Shown here piece by piece: positions 46,782 through 58,862 of a stretch of 64,000 bases of DNA (its first letter is position 1; every line of letters begins with the position of its first letter). A program made the translations under genes and the position numbers. Under the pieces are notes generated by a model. That model saw nothing but the letters and a program-made list of their open reading frames with translations, did not search any database and had not been told where the DNA came from. The stretch is from Argentina anserina (lineage: Eukaryota; Streptophyta; Magnoliopsida; Rosales; Rosaceae): the NCBI RefSeq assembly GCF_933775445.1, contig NC_065878.1, positions 22,456,395-22,520,394 of the forward strand. Reading direction: 5' to 3'.

Positions 46782-49131
46782 TGCTTTTTGATGGATTTTC
46801 CAACGTCGTATATACTTGTTATATTTTACATGTATGCTCCAACCTACGCATGTACAATTTAAATATGTTAACGTCATAACGAGCACTGAACATTAACATA
46901 CACAAACATATTTCTCTGATGCTTATGTTAAATGTTGTAAACCTTAACAAAAACTAAAATGGATGGAACTGCTCTGAAAACTTTTGCGATACACCATAAA
47001 AAAACCCCTAGTTAAATAAACTGTCTTTAGGTCAGTTACATTATACATAATGTTTGTAGAGTAAAAGTGCATTTCTACACTATTACTCCACATACATTAT
47101 GTAGACTAATATTGTAGAAATGCACTTGGTTTCTTATGTTATGCTTTCCTAGTTGCTATGGGGATCATGTTGATCATGTTACTAAAATGTTATTGAAATG
47201 TACTCTTGTGCTTTTTGTAGGAGACACAGACTCTAGTTGGTAACTCTGCGCAAGATCCAATAGTAACTACCACAGCATCCCAATTATACCCTCAGAAAAC
47301 CCCAGTTCTTCCCAAAACACCCCCAAAGCCACTAGATATCCCACTCGACTGCATTGCCTACAACTTCACCGGAACCTGCCCCTCAAACTACCCTACCACC
47401 TCTTCACGAGACCAAGATCCTAACCGTCAATCCCCTCCCACGTGTCCTGAGTACTTCCGTTGGATACACGAGGACCTGAAGCCGTGGGCCCACACTGGGA
47501 TATCAAGGGACACGTTTGAGCAGGCGAACCGTACGGCGGCGTTCAAGCTGGTCATCGTTAACGGCAAGGCGTACATGCAGAGATACGTTAAGGCGTTTCA
47601 AAGCAGAGATACTTTTACGTTGTGGGGGATCCTACAGTTACTGCGTAGATACCCAGGGAAAGTTCCTGACTTGGAGCTCATGTTTGACTGTGTTGATTGG
47701 CCGGTCATTTCTTCAAGCTCCTATTCCGGTCCCAATTCTACTGCCCCGCCACCGTTGTTTCGTTACTGTGGGGATAACAACACACTCGACATCGTCTTTC
47801 CCGACTGGTCTTTTTGGGGATGGTAAGTATTCTCAACTACATCTTTCAATTACTACAATGTTTCATTAGTTCAATGTTACCATTTCGAATTGATAATGTA
47901 GTAACATAACATGTACTGTGATAGTTGTGTGACTATGCATGTTAGGAGTAATGCTAATGACTTGGCTTGATGTATGTGTAGGCCTGAAATTAATATAGCT
48001 CCATGGGAGGACTTGTTGAAGCAACTAGAGGAAGGTAACAGTCGAAGTAGATGGGTGGACAGACAACCTTATGCTTATTGGAAAGGCAATCCGGAGGTCG
48101 CTGAAACAAGGCAGGACCTCATTAAGTGTAATGTTTCCGAGGAACACGAATGGAATGCTAGAGTTTATGCTCAGGCATGCAAGACTCAAGCTCTTACTCT
48201 TTTAACTGTTCCATCTGTACCTCTGCTCTGGTTTGTACACATTTTAAGCACAATATGGATTGTGGAAGCTTGACAATGATCTTGAAAATCGACTGCAGAA
48301 TTGGACTAAAGAAGAAAAGGACGGGTTCAAGAAATCGGATTTGGCAAGCCAATGCATTCATAGGTACAAAAGTCCCACAATACATTCCAGTGATCATTTG
48401 CTTTTTTCCACACTTGAAGAAGTAACTTGGTTTGTTCTTCGCACAAATAATACTAATTGCAGGTATAAGATCTATATAGAAGGGTCTGCTTGGTCTGTGA
48501 GTAACAAATACATTCTTGCTTGTGATTCCGTTACCTTACTAGTAACGCCCCGATACTACGACTTCTTCATGAGAGGTTTAATGCCCGTTCACCACTACTG
48601 GCCCATCAAGGCTGATGACAAGTGCAGATCTATCAAGTATGCAGTAGACTGGGGAAACAGCCACCATGATAAGGCAAGTGTTGGCTTTGAGGTTCTTGTG
48701 AATAGTGAACTCTAATTCAGTATTCCTGAATGCTCATTTTCTCATACTGCATTGCTTGGATTCTTCAGGCACAAGCCATAGGAAAGGCAGCAAGTAATCT
48801 AATTCAAGAGGATTTGAAGATGGACTATGTATATGACTACATGTTTCATCTTCTAAGAGAATATGCAAAGCTCTTGCAATTCAAGCCCACGATACCTCCA
48901 GAAGCTATTGAACTTTGCTCGGAGACAATGGCGTGCCAAGCAGAAGGACTAGAGAAGAAGTTTATGATGGAATCCCTGGTGAAGGGTCCTGCGGTCACTG
49001 ACCCATGTACCATGCCTCCTCCATATGATCCTCCATCTCTTTTTTCAATACTTCGGAAACAATCAAATATACTTAAACGGGTAGAAAAATTGGAGAAGAG
49101 TTACTGGGAACATCAAAACAAGCAATCATAG
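46639..49131 (+). CDS. Rumi/CAP10-type O-glucosyltransferase, tandem copy 1
   Basis: Six exons: 46639-46734, 47221-47822, 47982-48174, 48299-48363, 48463-48673 and 48769-49131, giving 509 residues. Exon 1 codes a short cytosolic tail and a single membrane anchor (AAFASLLLFFVGAFVFTRL), typical of type II Golgi/ER enzymes. The lumenal part is the DUF821/CAP10 domain: CPEYFRWIHEDLKPWA, PGKVPDLELMFDCVDWPV, PDWSFWGWPEINIAPW, YAYWKGNP, SDLASQCIHRYKIYIEGSAW and SVSNKYILACDSVTLLV. Animal rumi transfers glucose or xylose to EGF repeats; plant acceptors are largely unknown, with cell-wall glycans or proteins proposed. Introns 3 and 5 must use GC donors (48175, 48674) to keep the domain. Exon lengths equal those of the copy at 50.7 kb. 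Family confident; substrate unknown. Confidence 0.92.
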
Positions 49132-50687
49132 AAAAGTTTCTATACTTCTAAACATCAATGTATACATGTGTTATTCTGAGTTGTAAACTTGTAATTAGCA
49201 TGAAAGATTTCCACGAGATGAGAAAAACAAATTTAGTTAATCAGGATATGAGATGTAAAAGTAGACCTCTAACCTTTTGAAAAATGATTACTTATTTGCT
49301 TCCAAGTTCCAACTTTAGTTACATCAAATTTTTGCAGTATAATCATTGGAAAAAAGGCTTACCATTTTTGCATCATAAAAGTATAATGACATTATCAGTA
49401 CTCTTTTACAATAACAGGTTCTTCTACTCCAACTTTTCATCAAACCAAATGGGTGGTTTTCTTTTCAAAACTCTATATTTCTCTTAATTATGTAACATTT
49501 ACATTAATTTATAATGCAACTGTTAGAGCATCTCCGGTATTGAGTTATTTTTGACAACTCAGCCCGATGGTTTAGCTATTTCCACGTGAATTTGCCTGTA
49601 ATTGACAGATGGAGAAATTATTATATATAACCGTCATATATCTCACGTGGCGTACCCCCTTAATGTTATGATATATTTTTTACTATGATTATTTCTGATT
49701 AGTTTTTATATGTAAATAAACTTTTAACATTTTCACTGTATGCATGTTAATTATACTATAATGTAATATAATAATACAATGTAGTGTGACGGGTACATAA
49801 AATAATTACTTCTAAGAGTGTCAAATGTAATTGAGCACGTCGACCATCGGGTAGCTTCCAAACCCTGCTAGCTTCCAAACCCTCCCTGTAACTTTTCATG
49901 TCGACGAATCTTTTACGGATCAGTTTGCCACGTGGCATATGAGAGGCTCAATTTCTGGCATACATGTCGTACTTCTGCTTCTGTATAAAGATGTCAGTTT
50001 CAAAACAAAATTTGTCCACTCCAAAATGAAAACCTAAAACGAAATTGTAAACAAAACAGAGCAAATACTGGAGAGATATGATATAAACTAGTGGAGAAAT
50101 GAGGGCTACATTGCCACGAGATTGAACATTTCAAAAAGTCTACTTTGGAGTAATACCTACTTATGTTTTGCTTATAATTTGTGTACTGTTAAATCACACT
50201 ATAGTTCCCTTTTAGGCTTTTAGGCTTTCACTCCCCTCTCTCTCTCTCGGTTCCTCCTGGTTCTCGATCTGTTTTGGATCCAACTTTTCTCTAAAATTTC
50301 CGACCTTTCTCTTTCTCTCTTTGTTTTCTACCTTATGGTCATTTTCTAATTTGGCAAACCCTCTCTTCCTGATCTGGATTCATATCTCAAAGATTCCATC
50401 TTTTATTACAAACACCAAAGGTAGAAATTAACTTTATGAGCTCCAAACAGAATTAATGTAGCCTCAACCAGCCAAAACTGAATCAAACCCATTTCAAGAA
50501 ACAGCCATTTCCAGGTACCCAGTTCCTGATATCTATGGAATTTGGTCTCTGAAGGCTGCAAATGTCAGAGCAACAATAGAACCGGCAAAGAGTGAGCTGA
50601 AATGAATGCTGCAGAGGCATGAGAGACAGCAGAAGGTGGGGGCTTAATAGTCATTTGTCGGAGTCCATCTCGTTCCTGCGCACACTT
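49132..50687. other. Spacer between the tandem glucosyltransferase genes
   Basis: The left part is the 3' flank of copy 1. AT-rich DNA around 49510-49760 contains an AGAGCATCTCC motif common at MITE ends, but I could not define a complete element. From about 50220 the sequence resembles the leader of copy 1 (shared ATTTTCTAATT, AACACCAAAGG and ATGAATGCTGCAGAGGCA). Confidence 0.5.
50602..50622 (+). promoter_or_regulatory. Six-codon upstream ORF before glucosyltransferase copy 2
   Basis: Reads MNAAEA followed by TGA and ends 65 bases before the main ATG at 50688. It aligns with the longer upstream frame of copy 1 (46557). Confidence 0.45.
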
Positions 50688-53589
50688 ATGAAGTCTCCTG
50701 CGATCTCTTCCTTGGCCGCGTTGGTTTTCTTCCTCCTCTTCTTCATCGGCGCGTTTGTCTGCACGCGCCTCCTCAACTCCACTGTAAGATTCTACCACTT
50801 CCCGACAGGCCGACACTACTACTACTACTACTGTTCTTTTTCTAGTTTTTACCGTCTTAGTTTCCGGTGACGAAGTTTAGAAAATAATAAACGACATCTG
50901 TCCTAATGGTATCTTAGACGTCGTAGGCACGTTGTCAGGACTCAGGAACTTAGGGACGTAATACGTGCTTTCACCGTAGTTATGGGACACGCGGCCTGCG
51001 GTAGAGACTCCGCAGCCCTAGGGTAGTATATACGCTGTAGAATTGTATATGTTAAGGAACCATATACCACCCCTATACGCATTTATCTTTTTCATGTTTA
51101 CCATGTGTCCTTAAAATACTAGTTACCTTAAGTTAAAGCCTCATACCTACAAATGGAAGACTTCTGATCAGCTGGTTGAAATCGCGTGTAACTGATATTA
51201 AGTAGTGAAAATACACATAACTTTATTTTTGGTGATGAAAATACACATAACTTGTGGTAATCAACTAAATGAAAATTTAGAAGGAAACGTGTATGCTCCA
51301 ATTCACACCTACAAACTTTTCTTAAAAGCGTCGACTACTATAACAGTTGCTGAGATCGATTAAATTGCTTTGTAGGCTTTGTCACCTTTGTGACTATAGA
51401 ATTGATAGTTAAGTAATTAGCCATCTGTCTCTCTATGTCAATGGCATGAATAAGAGTGACATGATAGAAATACATTTGATGAACTAGGAAACTATTTACT
51501 ATTGCAATAGTCAATAGATGTGTATTTACTATTGTAATAGTCGTATTTACTATTGCAATAGTCAATAGATGTGGTATATGCTATGACAACTATGTGCTTC
51601 CTAGTTCCTACGGGAACATAGTAAACTTTCATTTTTACCTTCTTTTTTTTGTGTGCAATTTATTTGGACCATCATTGAAATGTACTTATGTGCTTTGTGT
51701 TGTAGCAGACAGAGACCGTACTTGGTAGCTCAGCCCAAGATTCAATACTAAATACGCGGGTATCCCAATTATACCCTCCACAAAGCCCTGTTCTACCCTT
51801 AAAGCCCCCAAAAATACTCGAAATCCCACTCAACTGCACTGCTTTCGACCACACCGGAACCTGCCCCTCAAACTACCCCACCACCTCCTCCCCTGACCGA
51901 GATCCCAACCGTCCACCCCCGCCCACGTGTCCAGATTACTTCCGTTGGATTCACGAGGACCTCAGGCCATGGGCCCACACGGGGATCACAAGGGAGACTT
52001 TTCAGAAGGCGAGGCGTACGGCGAATTTTAAGCTGGTGATTAAAAACGGCAAGGCGTATATGGAGAGATACCGCAAGTCGTTTCAGAGCCGAGACACTTT
52101 TACGCTGTGGGGGATCCTACAGTTGCTGCGTAGGTACCCAGGGAAAGTGCCTGATCTAGAGCTCATGTTTGACTGCGTTGACTGGCCGGTTATTTTATCC
52201 AAGTTCTTTACCGGGCCCAATTCCTCTGCCCCGCCACCGGTGTTTCGTTACTGCGGGGATGACAGCTCGCTTGATATAGTCTTCCCTGATTGGTCCTTTT
52301 GGGGATGGTAAGATTTATTTACCTTTTACATTTGATGAATTTCTTGATGTTTTAATGATCGGAATTGACAGTCTAATAACATAACATGTACAGTAGTGAT
52401 GGTGTGGCGATGTAAGTAAGTTGTATGAACATTTTGGTAGTAATGGTGATGACTTGGCTTGGTGTTTGTGTAGGCCTGAAATTAATATAGCTCCGTGGGA
52501 GAACTTGTTGAAGCAGCTAGAGGAAGGGAACGGGAGGAGTAGATGGGTGGACAGAGAGCCTTATGCTTATTGGAAGGGGAATCCGACCGTTGCGGAAACA
52601 AGGCAAGACCTACTGAAATGTAATGTTTCCGAGGAGCAGGATTGGAATGCTCGCGTTTATGCTCAGGCAAGAGAAAAGACATTGCACTTTTAACTGTTCT
52701 ATGTTGTACCTCTCATCTGCATTGGCAATAATGAAGTTGTATACAATGTGGAAGCTGACAATGGAATTGAACATTGTCTGCAGGATTGGTCACGTGAATC
52801 AAAGGAAGGGTTCAAGCAATCGGATTTGGCGAGCCAATGTATTCATAGGTACATAAATCCCAGAATACAATTCAGTGTTTATTCTTGTTATGTTCCAAAC
52901 ATGTGGGAGTAACTTTGTTTGTTCTATGGTACTAATCGTAGGTATAAGATCTATATAGAAGGGTCTGCTTGGTCTGTGAGTAACAAGTACATTCTTGCTT
53001 GTGATTCCGTTACCTTAATAGTCAAGCCCCGATACTATGACTTCTTCACGAGAGAATTGATGCCGGTGCACCACTACTGGCCCATCAAGGATGATGACAA
53101 GTGCAGGTCTATTAAGTACGCTGTAGATTGGGGAAACAGCCACAAGCAAAAGGCAAGTGTACTTAACTAATTATCATTCATGGATGTTCATTATCTCATA
53201 CTGCATTCCTTTTCGTGGTTTTTTAGGCACAAGCCATAGGAAAGGCAGCAAGGAACCTAATTCAAGATGATTTGAAGATGGACTATGTATATGACTACAT
53301 GTTCCATCTTTTAAGCGAATATTCAAAGCTTTTACAATTCAAGCCCACCATACCTGGAAAAGCTGTTGAACTCTGCTCAGAGGCAATGGCATGCCAAGCA
53401 CAAGGATTAGAGAAGAAGTTTATGATGGAATCACTGGTGAAGGGTCCTGCAGTCACTAGCCCATGTACCATGCCTCCACCATATGACCCTCCATCTCATT
53501 TTTCAGTGCTTAGGAGAAAATCAAATTCTATACGACAGGTAGAAACATGGGAGAAGAGCTACTGGGAAAATCAAAATAATCAAACATAG
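50688..53589 (+). CDS. Rumi/CAP10-type O-glucosyltransferase, tandem copy 2
   Basis: Six exons: 50688-50783, 51706-52307, 52474-52666, 52784-52848, 52942-53152 and 53227-53589. Each has exactly the length of the matching exon in copy 1 (96, 602, 193, 65, 211 and 363 nt) and the total is again 509 residues. The N-terminal anchor is LAALVFFLLFFIGAFVCTRL. The CAP10 domain is intact, with PDLELMFDCVDWPV, PDWSFWGWPEINIAPW, SDLASQCIHRYKIYIEGSAW and a C terminus ending ENQNNQT. Introns 3 and 5 again start with GC (52667, 53153). Exon 2 has a TAGCAG double acceptor (51703-51708), so one codon (Gln) may be optional. The two genes are clearly a tandem duplication that kept structure; both look functional. 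Confidence 0.92.
51490..51575. repeat. Tandem repeat with a 14-bp palindrome in intron 1 of copy 2
   Basis: The block TATTTACTATTGCAATAGTC is present three times (the middle copy with one change), and AATAGATGTG follows two of them. The core ACTATTGCAATAGT is self-complementary. It is intronic. Confidence 0.8.
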
Positions 53590-53867
53590 AAAGGTTTCTA
53601 TACTTCTAGACATCTATGTATACAGAACCACGAGTTATTCTGACTTGTAATCAGCAGAAATATTTTCCACTAGATATATGCATTGCAATTTGATTGCAGT
53701 TGTGCTTTAGAGAAAGAAGTTTTCAAATTGATAAAAGCATTCATAATATTACATTAAGCTACATCATTAGTATATATGCAACCCACATAAACAAATATAT
53801 AGAAGATGAAAAGAAATCAACTGATAAATTTTGATCGTTAAGGAGATTAGGATGGATAAGTTGCTGC

Positions 53868-54572
53868 TTAAAGAGCTCGAGATTTAATAATGTCAAAGCT
53901 CAATTCACTTGGATCAGTTGCTTGCAACTCAACTTGAATGCCATCCAATTCTCTCTTGATTCTCTCTTTGGAGCTAGCATACACCATCTTCATTCTCACC
54001 TTTGATATATCAGGCGACCTATAATTTTTGAGAATGAAATAGATCAAGCTTCATTGCATATGTAGGACTTATTATCAACCCAAACAAGTAAAATTGACCA
54101 ACTGATATGTTTACCATGCAATGAAGTATATCTTGCTCTTCTGGCAATTTTCAACGGTGGTGAAATCAAGATCAAACACAGCGTAGCGGCATTCATCCGC
54201 TGGCAGTGATGCTGTGAAATCATCGTAAGTTTCATCTGGCTCTCCAAGTTTCTCTACAACCACTTCTTGCTTGTCAATCTTGAATATAATGAAACGATGG
54301 TTTCTCTTGGCTTTTAGCTCCAAGAACTTCTGCTTGCACTCATCATTCACGTCCAGGCCAGACACAGAAAAGCCAGACGACGAAGCCTAGGTACCCCAAC
54401 ATTCGGTTTTAAGCAAACAAGAGAAACAAAACAAAAACATTTCTATCACATAACCATAAAAATATATAATTTGCTCAAAGCATGCATGCACCTTTGCCAT
54501 GTTCAATTGTTCATTCACTGGTGTATAGTTGTTAGAGAAGAAACTGATAATAAGAAAGTTCAGACGTACCAT
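53868..54572 (-). CDS. ADF: Actin-depolymerizing factor (ADF/cofilin)
   Basis: Core exons are 54386-54115 and 54018-53868. They code [57 protein letters not shown] and [20 protein letters not shown], and end DIIKSRAL: one complete ADF-H domain. The start exon has two candidates. ATG at 54572-54570 followed directly by GTACGT gives 141 residues and matches plant ADF genes, where intron 1 falls right after the start codon. ATG GCA AAG at 54500-54492 followed by GTGCAT gives 143. I favour the first. ADFs bind G- and F-actin and sever filaments. The N-terminal serines following Met/Ala are the usual phospho-regulated site in plants, and the C-terminal actin-binding helix ([14 protein letters not shown]) is intact. 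Confidence 0.94.
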
Positions 54573-55056
54573 TTTGTCGTCGGAAAGAGAAAGGAAGTAT
54601 TATGTGAAATGAAGAAGAAGAAGAAGAAGAAAGAGAAAGATGGGAGTATAGCAGAGGGAGAGATCCTTATTTTGGGGAGGCAAGAGGGATGAGAAATATG
54701 CGGGAAAGAAGAGAAATTTAAGGAGAAACAAGGGTTGAGAATTCTCTAAGCTTTTACGGCTGATCATGTCCACAACTCCAATGTGATCTAAATTAAAGGT
54801 TTAAGAGAATACACAAGTAAAAAATATAGAGAAAACGAGCGAGCACAATGTTCTAATCATGAGGGCAAAGAAAAGGCAACACCAAAAATACATAATGGTA
54901 GAAATCAGAATGTGAACATTACATTAAGAATCTTCTTAGGACCATTGAAGATAACATTACATTAAGACAAAAAACTAAGCTCTGGCATAATAGTTTCCAC
55001 TATGGCAAAATCGTGGATGGCGTAAGAAGGCAGAGAAATGGATATGAAATGAAACA
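54573..55056. other. Spacer between ADF and the zinc-knuckle gene
   Basis: Contains the ADF 5' leader, with a GAAGAA purine repeat near 54610-54635, and the 3' flank of the minus-strand CCHC gene. No other gene is seen. Confidence 0.6.
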
Positions 55057-57108
55057 TTATCCAACAAAATTTACTACTTTTGGACCCTGTTTCTTCTTTG
55101 ATTTTACATTACTCTCTTGTGGAAGAGAAACAGAACCAACTACAACAGCAGGCTCGTCTTTTGTTTTGGCAACAATCTTCTCACCTATGAAACTGAAATC
55201 ATCCTCCAGATCATCTCCACTCGTAAATTTGGTAAGCTTTCCTCTTGGTTCATTCCCTGCAAATAACAACAAAACGAGGAGAACCAAACTTAGAGGAATG
55301 CCAACTCACTTAACTGATAAGAGCACCTTTTACAAACCAACTGAAATAATGAGTCGTAACCTTATGATAAACAAATTGAGATAAATGAGTGCTACACATT
55401 ATCATGTTACTTACATTTGGGTTTAGAAATGCCAGCACCCATTGAATTTCTGCTGTCCTTGTTAGGACAGTCTCGTGCCAAATGTGTTACACCTCCACAT
55501 ATTTTACAAGAACCACCCTAAGAAACAAAATAGCACATGCATGAGATCAATATCTTCTATATCCTAAAAGCTTATTCTCAGTTAAGTTTGAGAATATAGT
55601 ATCCATGACATTATAAATTGAAAATCACACATGTAAGTCATTTTACCTTCGGATAAATCCCATGAGAGTTTTTAGGACAGTCCTTGCTCAGGTGGCCAGT
55701 CTCATTACAGACAAAGCACTTGGCAAATTTTGTTCCTCCTGCAGTACCAGATGAACAAGTATGAAAAACATAACAATGAAATAAACATTATTGCAAGAAC
55801 ATCGCCAGATTGACAGAAGCGCATGTGTGATCAGATCACCCTCAGGTTAGCTCAATTTCAATTCATTAGTTCAGAGCTAAGATAACAAGCATTAAACAAA
55901 CCCCTGGTTGAGCATGTAGTTAATGATAGTAAGTACCATATACAGGTTATAAATCAAATTATATAACCAGTCACTTGAAAATCACCAAACATATATCTCT
56001 TTATGATTATTTGAGTCATAAGTACTAACCAGTAGAATTAAGAATACATACTCAGATATCAAGGGTGAAGCAGAGGGGGAAAACAATCTCCTAAATTTGT
56101 GATTTCTGTAATATACATTTCAAGATATAACAATATGAATTCAAAACCTCCTAGATAGTAAGTAGGCGAGTTCAGTTTCTTATAGAAGTTCCTTTCAAAC
56201 CCCAAAATTCACTTCATCGCATATACCTAGAATAACTTACCAATAGTAAAGCCAATTCCGCCAGAGAGGATTAGACAATTCAGTAAAGGCATACCATTTC
56301 AATTCAATAATGTAGCCTTCTAAGCACCAAATGCACCCTATTCATGACGAACTATAATCAGTTCATCAGAGATCTCCAACATCACTACCTAAACACACTA
56401 AATCCTAACCTCCTGAGACATTAATCGCAAACATCACCTGAGTTCGAAACTGTAATCTAACAGCAAGACTAACTTACCATCTTGAAGAGGCAAGGAGCAT
56501 CTAGAAAGCGAATGCCCAGTTTCCCCACAATTATAACACAACTTGGCCTCCATATCATTCTCATTCTTCTTTTGACAATTCTTCAGACTATGTCCCCGTT
56601 GTCGACAAAACAAGCATATCTGCAAAGCATCAGATAAACACAGACCTATCAAACTCAAGTTATTACATTACTAAATCCTATACACACATTTATAATCCAT
56701 ATTTCCTTCTACCAATCTTTATCTTCTCCATCATTCATACACAACCCACATAAACCCAGATAGAGAAAACTGAAACTAAACCAGAACTGGGTACAAGAAT
56801 CACTATACCTTGTGCCTATCCCACTCAGCTTTCTCAGGACAAAGCTTGGCAATATGGTCAGTGCCTTTACAAATGAAGCAGCTATCTCCGGGCTTCATAC
56901 CCGGGACTCTAAGCGGGTGTTTACTCCGAGACTTCTTGGCGGCTCCATTGGGTGCTCCAGAGTCTGATCTCTTGCGCTTGAAACTGGGTTTCTTTACCTT
57001 CTTCTTCTTGTTTGGGTCTTTTGGGGGAGTTGGCTCTGGGGTTTTAACCAGCTCTGGGTGCTCTGCTCTGAATCTCTTGCGAGCTTCTCTCTGTCTTTTG
57101 TTCGCCAT
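55057..57108 (-). CDS. CCHC zinc-knuckle nucleolar-type protein (ZCCHC9-like)
   Basis: Five exons: 57108-56809, 56619-56478, 55738-55647, 55517-55415 and 55256-55057, giving 278 residues. The first 70 residues are very basic with bipartite nuclear-signal character (KKKKVKKPSFKRKR, AAKKSRSKHPLRV). Five CCHC-type knuckles follow: CFICKGTDHIAKLC, CLFCRQRGHSLKNC, CYNCGETGHSLSRC, CFVCNETGHLSKDC and CKICGGVTHLARDC. A short acidic region (DDLEDDFSFIGE) and a basic tail (KSKKKQGPKVVNF) end the protein. The order and spacing match plant and animal ZCCHC9-type proteins, which bind single-stranded RNA or DNA and are associated with the nucleolus and rRNA. A precise function in plants is not established to my knowledge. 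Confidence 0.92.
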
Positions 57109-57548
57109 GTTTTGCAGACAGGAGGATGTGAGAGTTTGAGTTGAGAGGGTTTTGAGGGTTCAAGAAGTTGGGCGATCAGCTGCGGTGAGGAACACTGTAG
57201 TTTACTTGGGTGAAATTAACATTTGGATTCTAAGCCGTATTTTCATTTAATCTCATCCGTTGAATGACAATCAACGGCTATTATATTACCAACGAATACT
57301 GAGCATGTAAAAGTCTAATTCCCGGGCGACAAAATGTTACCCCTCACAATCTGTCCACCTTCATTTCTTTTTGAGTTTTCAGTAACACTTGTGAGGAAAA
57401 ATAAGTAAATAACTGTCAAAATAGTTTCTAAGCCTGTCTTAGTGTATCTCAATTTTGCTCCTCCAGAGTCAAATAATTCCACTAGAGCATCTTACATAAG
57501 CATCTAATGTTAAATCTCTCATTACATTTTCTTAAGGCGGACAAAATG
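57109..57548. other. Zinc-knuckle promoter and first copy of a diverged tandem repeat
   Basis: The first 100-150 bases are the promoter of the minus-strand gene. From about 57329 a repeat unit begins with GACAAAATGTTACCCCTCAC. Related copies start near 58312 and 58637. Confidence 0.6.
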
Positions 57549-58169
57549 TATGGCTGGGCATATATCGGTTCGGTTCAGTTCGGTTCGGTTTTTTATACAA
57601 ATTGAAACCGAACCATTTTAATCGGTTTTTTAAAAACTCAAACTATTTACCGAATCGAATTAATCTGAACTGAAACAATCGGTTTAACTGAAATTCAGTT
57701 CGGTTTCGATTTGATTTCGGTTCACACCTCGTATGTAATTTTTTTAATTTTTCAAGAGGTGAGACTCGAACTTATACCCAAAGATGATGTCACATATCAC
57801 AACATCACACACACTTCTCATTAATAACTATGTAAAGATTATATTTTTCTCATTTGATAGATATTTTCAATAAAACATCAAAATGTCAATGTTGAGATTC
57901 AAACTTCTGACCTATAATATAACAACCATGCGCTATACCAACTGCACTAAACAACCTTTGATGTTATGTTATGTTATTTTTTGTACTAATACCATTATTT
58001 ATTATTTTTTAAATCATTAAATTAAATTCGGTCGGTTCGGTTTTAAATCGGTTGGTTTAATCACGTAAATCATTTTCAAACCGTTTAAACCGATTTCGGT
58101 TATCCGAATCATATTTTCAGTCCGGTTCGGTCGGTTTTACTTGTTTAATTCGGTTTATGCCCACCTCTA
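57549..58169. mobile_element. Non-autonomous hAT-type element (621 bp)
   Basis: A perfect 8-bp duplication ACAAAATG flanks it (57541-57548 and 58170-58177). The ends are TATGGCTGGGCATATATCGG and, inverted, TAGAGGTGGGCATAAACCGA. Clusters of CGGTTCGGTT lie near each end in opposite orientation, around an AT-rich centre. No transposase frame is present. It interrupts the tandem repeat region. Confidence 0.83.
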
Positions 58170-58216
58170 ACAAAATGTTAGCCCTCACATTATCTATGAG
58201 CATCTGAAAGCCTTTA

Positions 58217-58266
<50 letters not shown>

Positions 58267-58750
58267 ATATAATCTGAAACTATAGCCTCTGTATCATGTT
58301 GCAAGGTCCCGCCTTGATGACAAAATGTTATCCCTCACACTTTGTCCACATTAATTTCTTTTTACACTAATGTGGTCAATAACAGTTATGTCTGTTTAAA
58401 CGATTTGTTAGCTCTTTGTGTGTTCCAATTATATTGTGGACTCCATAGTCAAATAATTCCATCAGATGCATAAGCAACAATAATATAAGATGTTATATCT
58501 TTCATTACCTTTTCTTAAGGCAACAAAATATCACATGACATATTGTGGACACATGTGAAAGGCTGAAATGAGCTAGGGGTGAAGACGTTTCCAATTTTGA
58601 AGCCTTGTAAATAAAATTAATGCCTTTCTTAAGGCGGAAAAAATGTTACCCGTCACATTTTGTCCACACGAGAAAGACTGAATGAGCTATATATGCATTT
58701 CTCACCTCATCTGACACCTCCCTCCCCACCAGAACAAGGTCAAAATACCC
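58170..58750. repeat. Diverged tandem repeat copies and an AT microsatellite
   Basis: Units sharing ACAAAATGTTANCCCTCACA, TTTGTCCACA, GTCAAATAATTCCA and TTTCTTAAGGC recur near 57329, 58170, 58312, 58530 and 58635, in direct orientation. A pure AT run lies at 58221-58256. There is no coding potential. Confidence 0.7.
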
Positions 58751-58862
58751 GATGACACTTCTCCAAATTCAATTTGCTTGCAATGCCCGCAACCCAAAAG
58801 CGTAAGCTTATGGCACCCTTACATGTCAGACCTTTGCTTCACTTTGGCCAATCAATCAAGAA

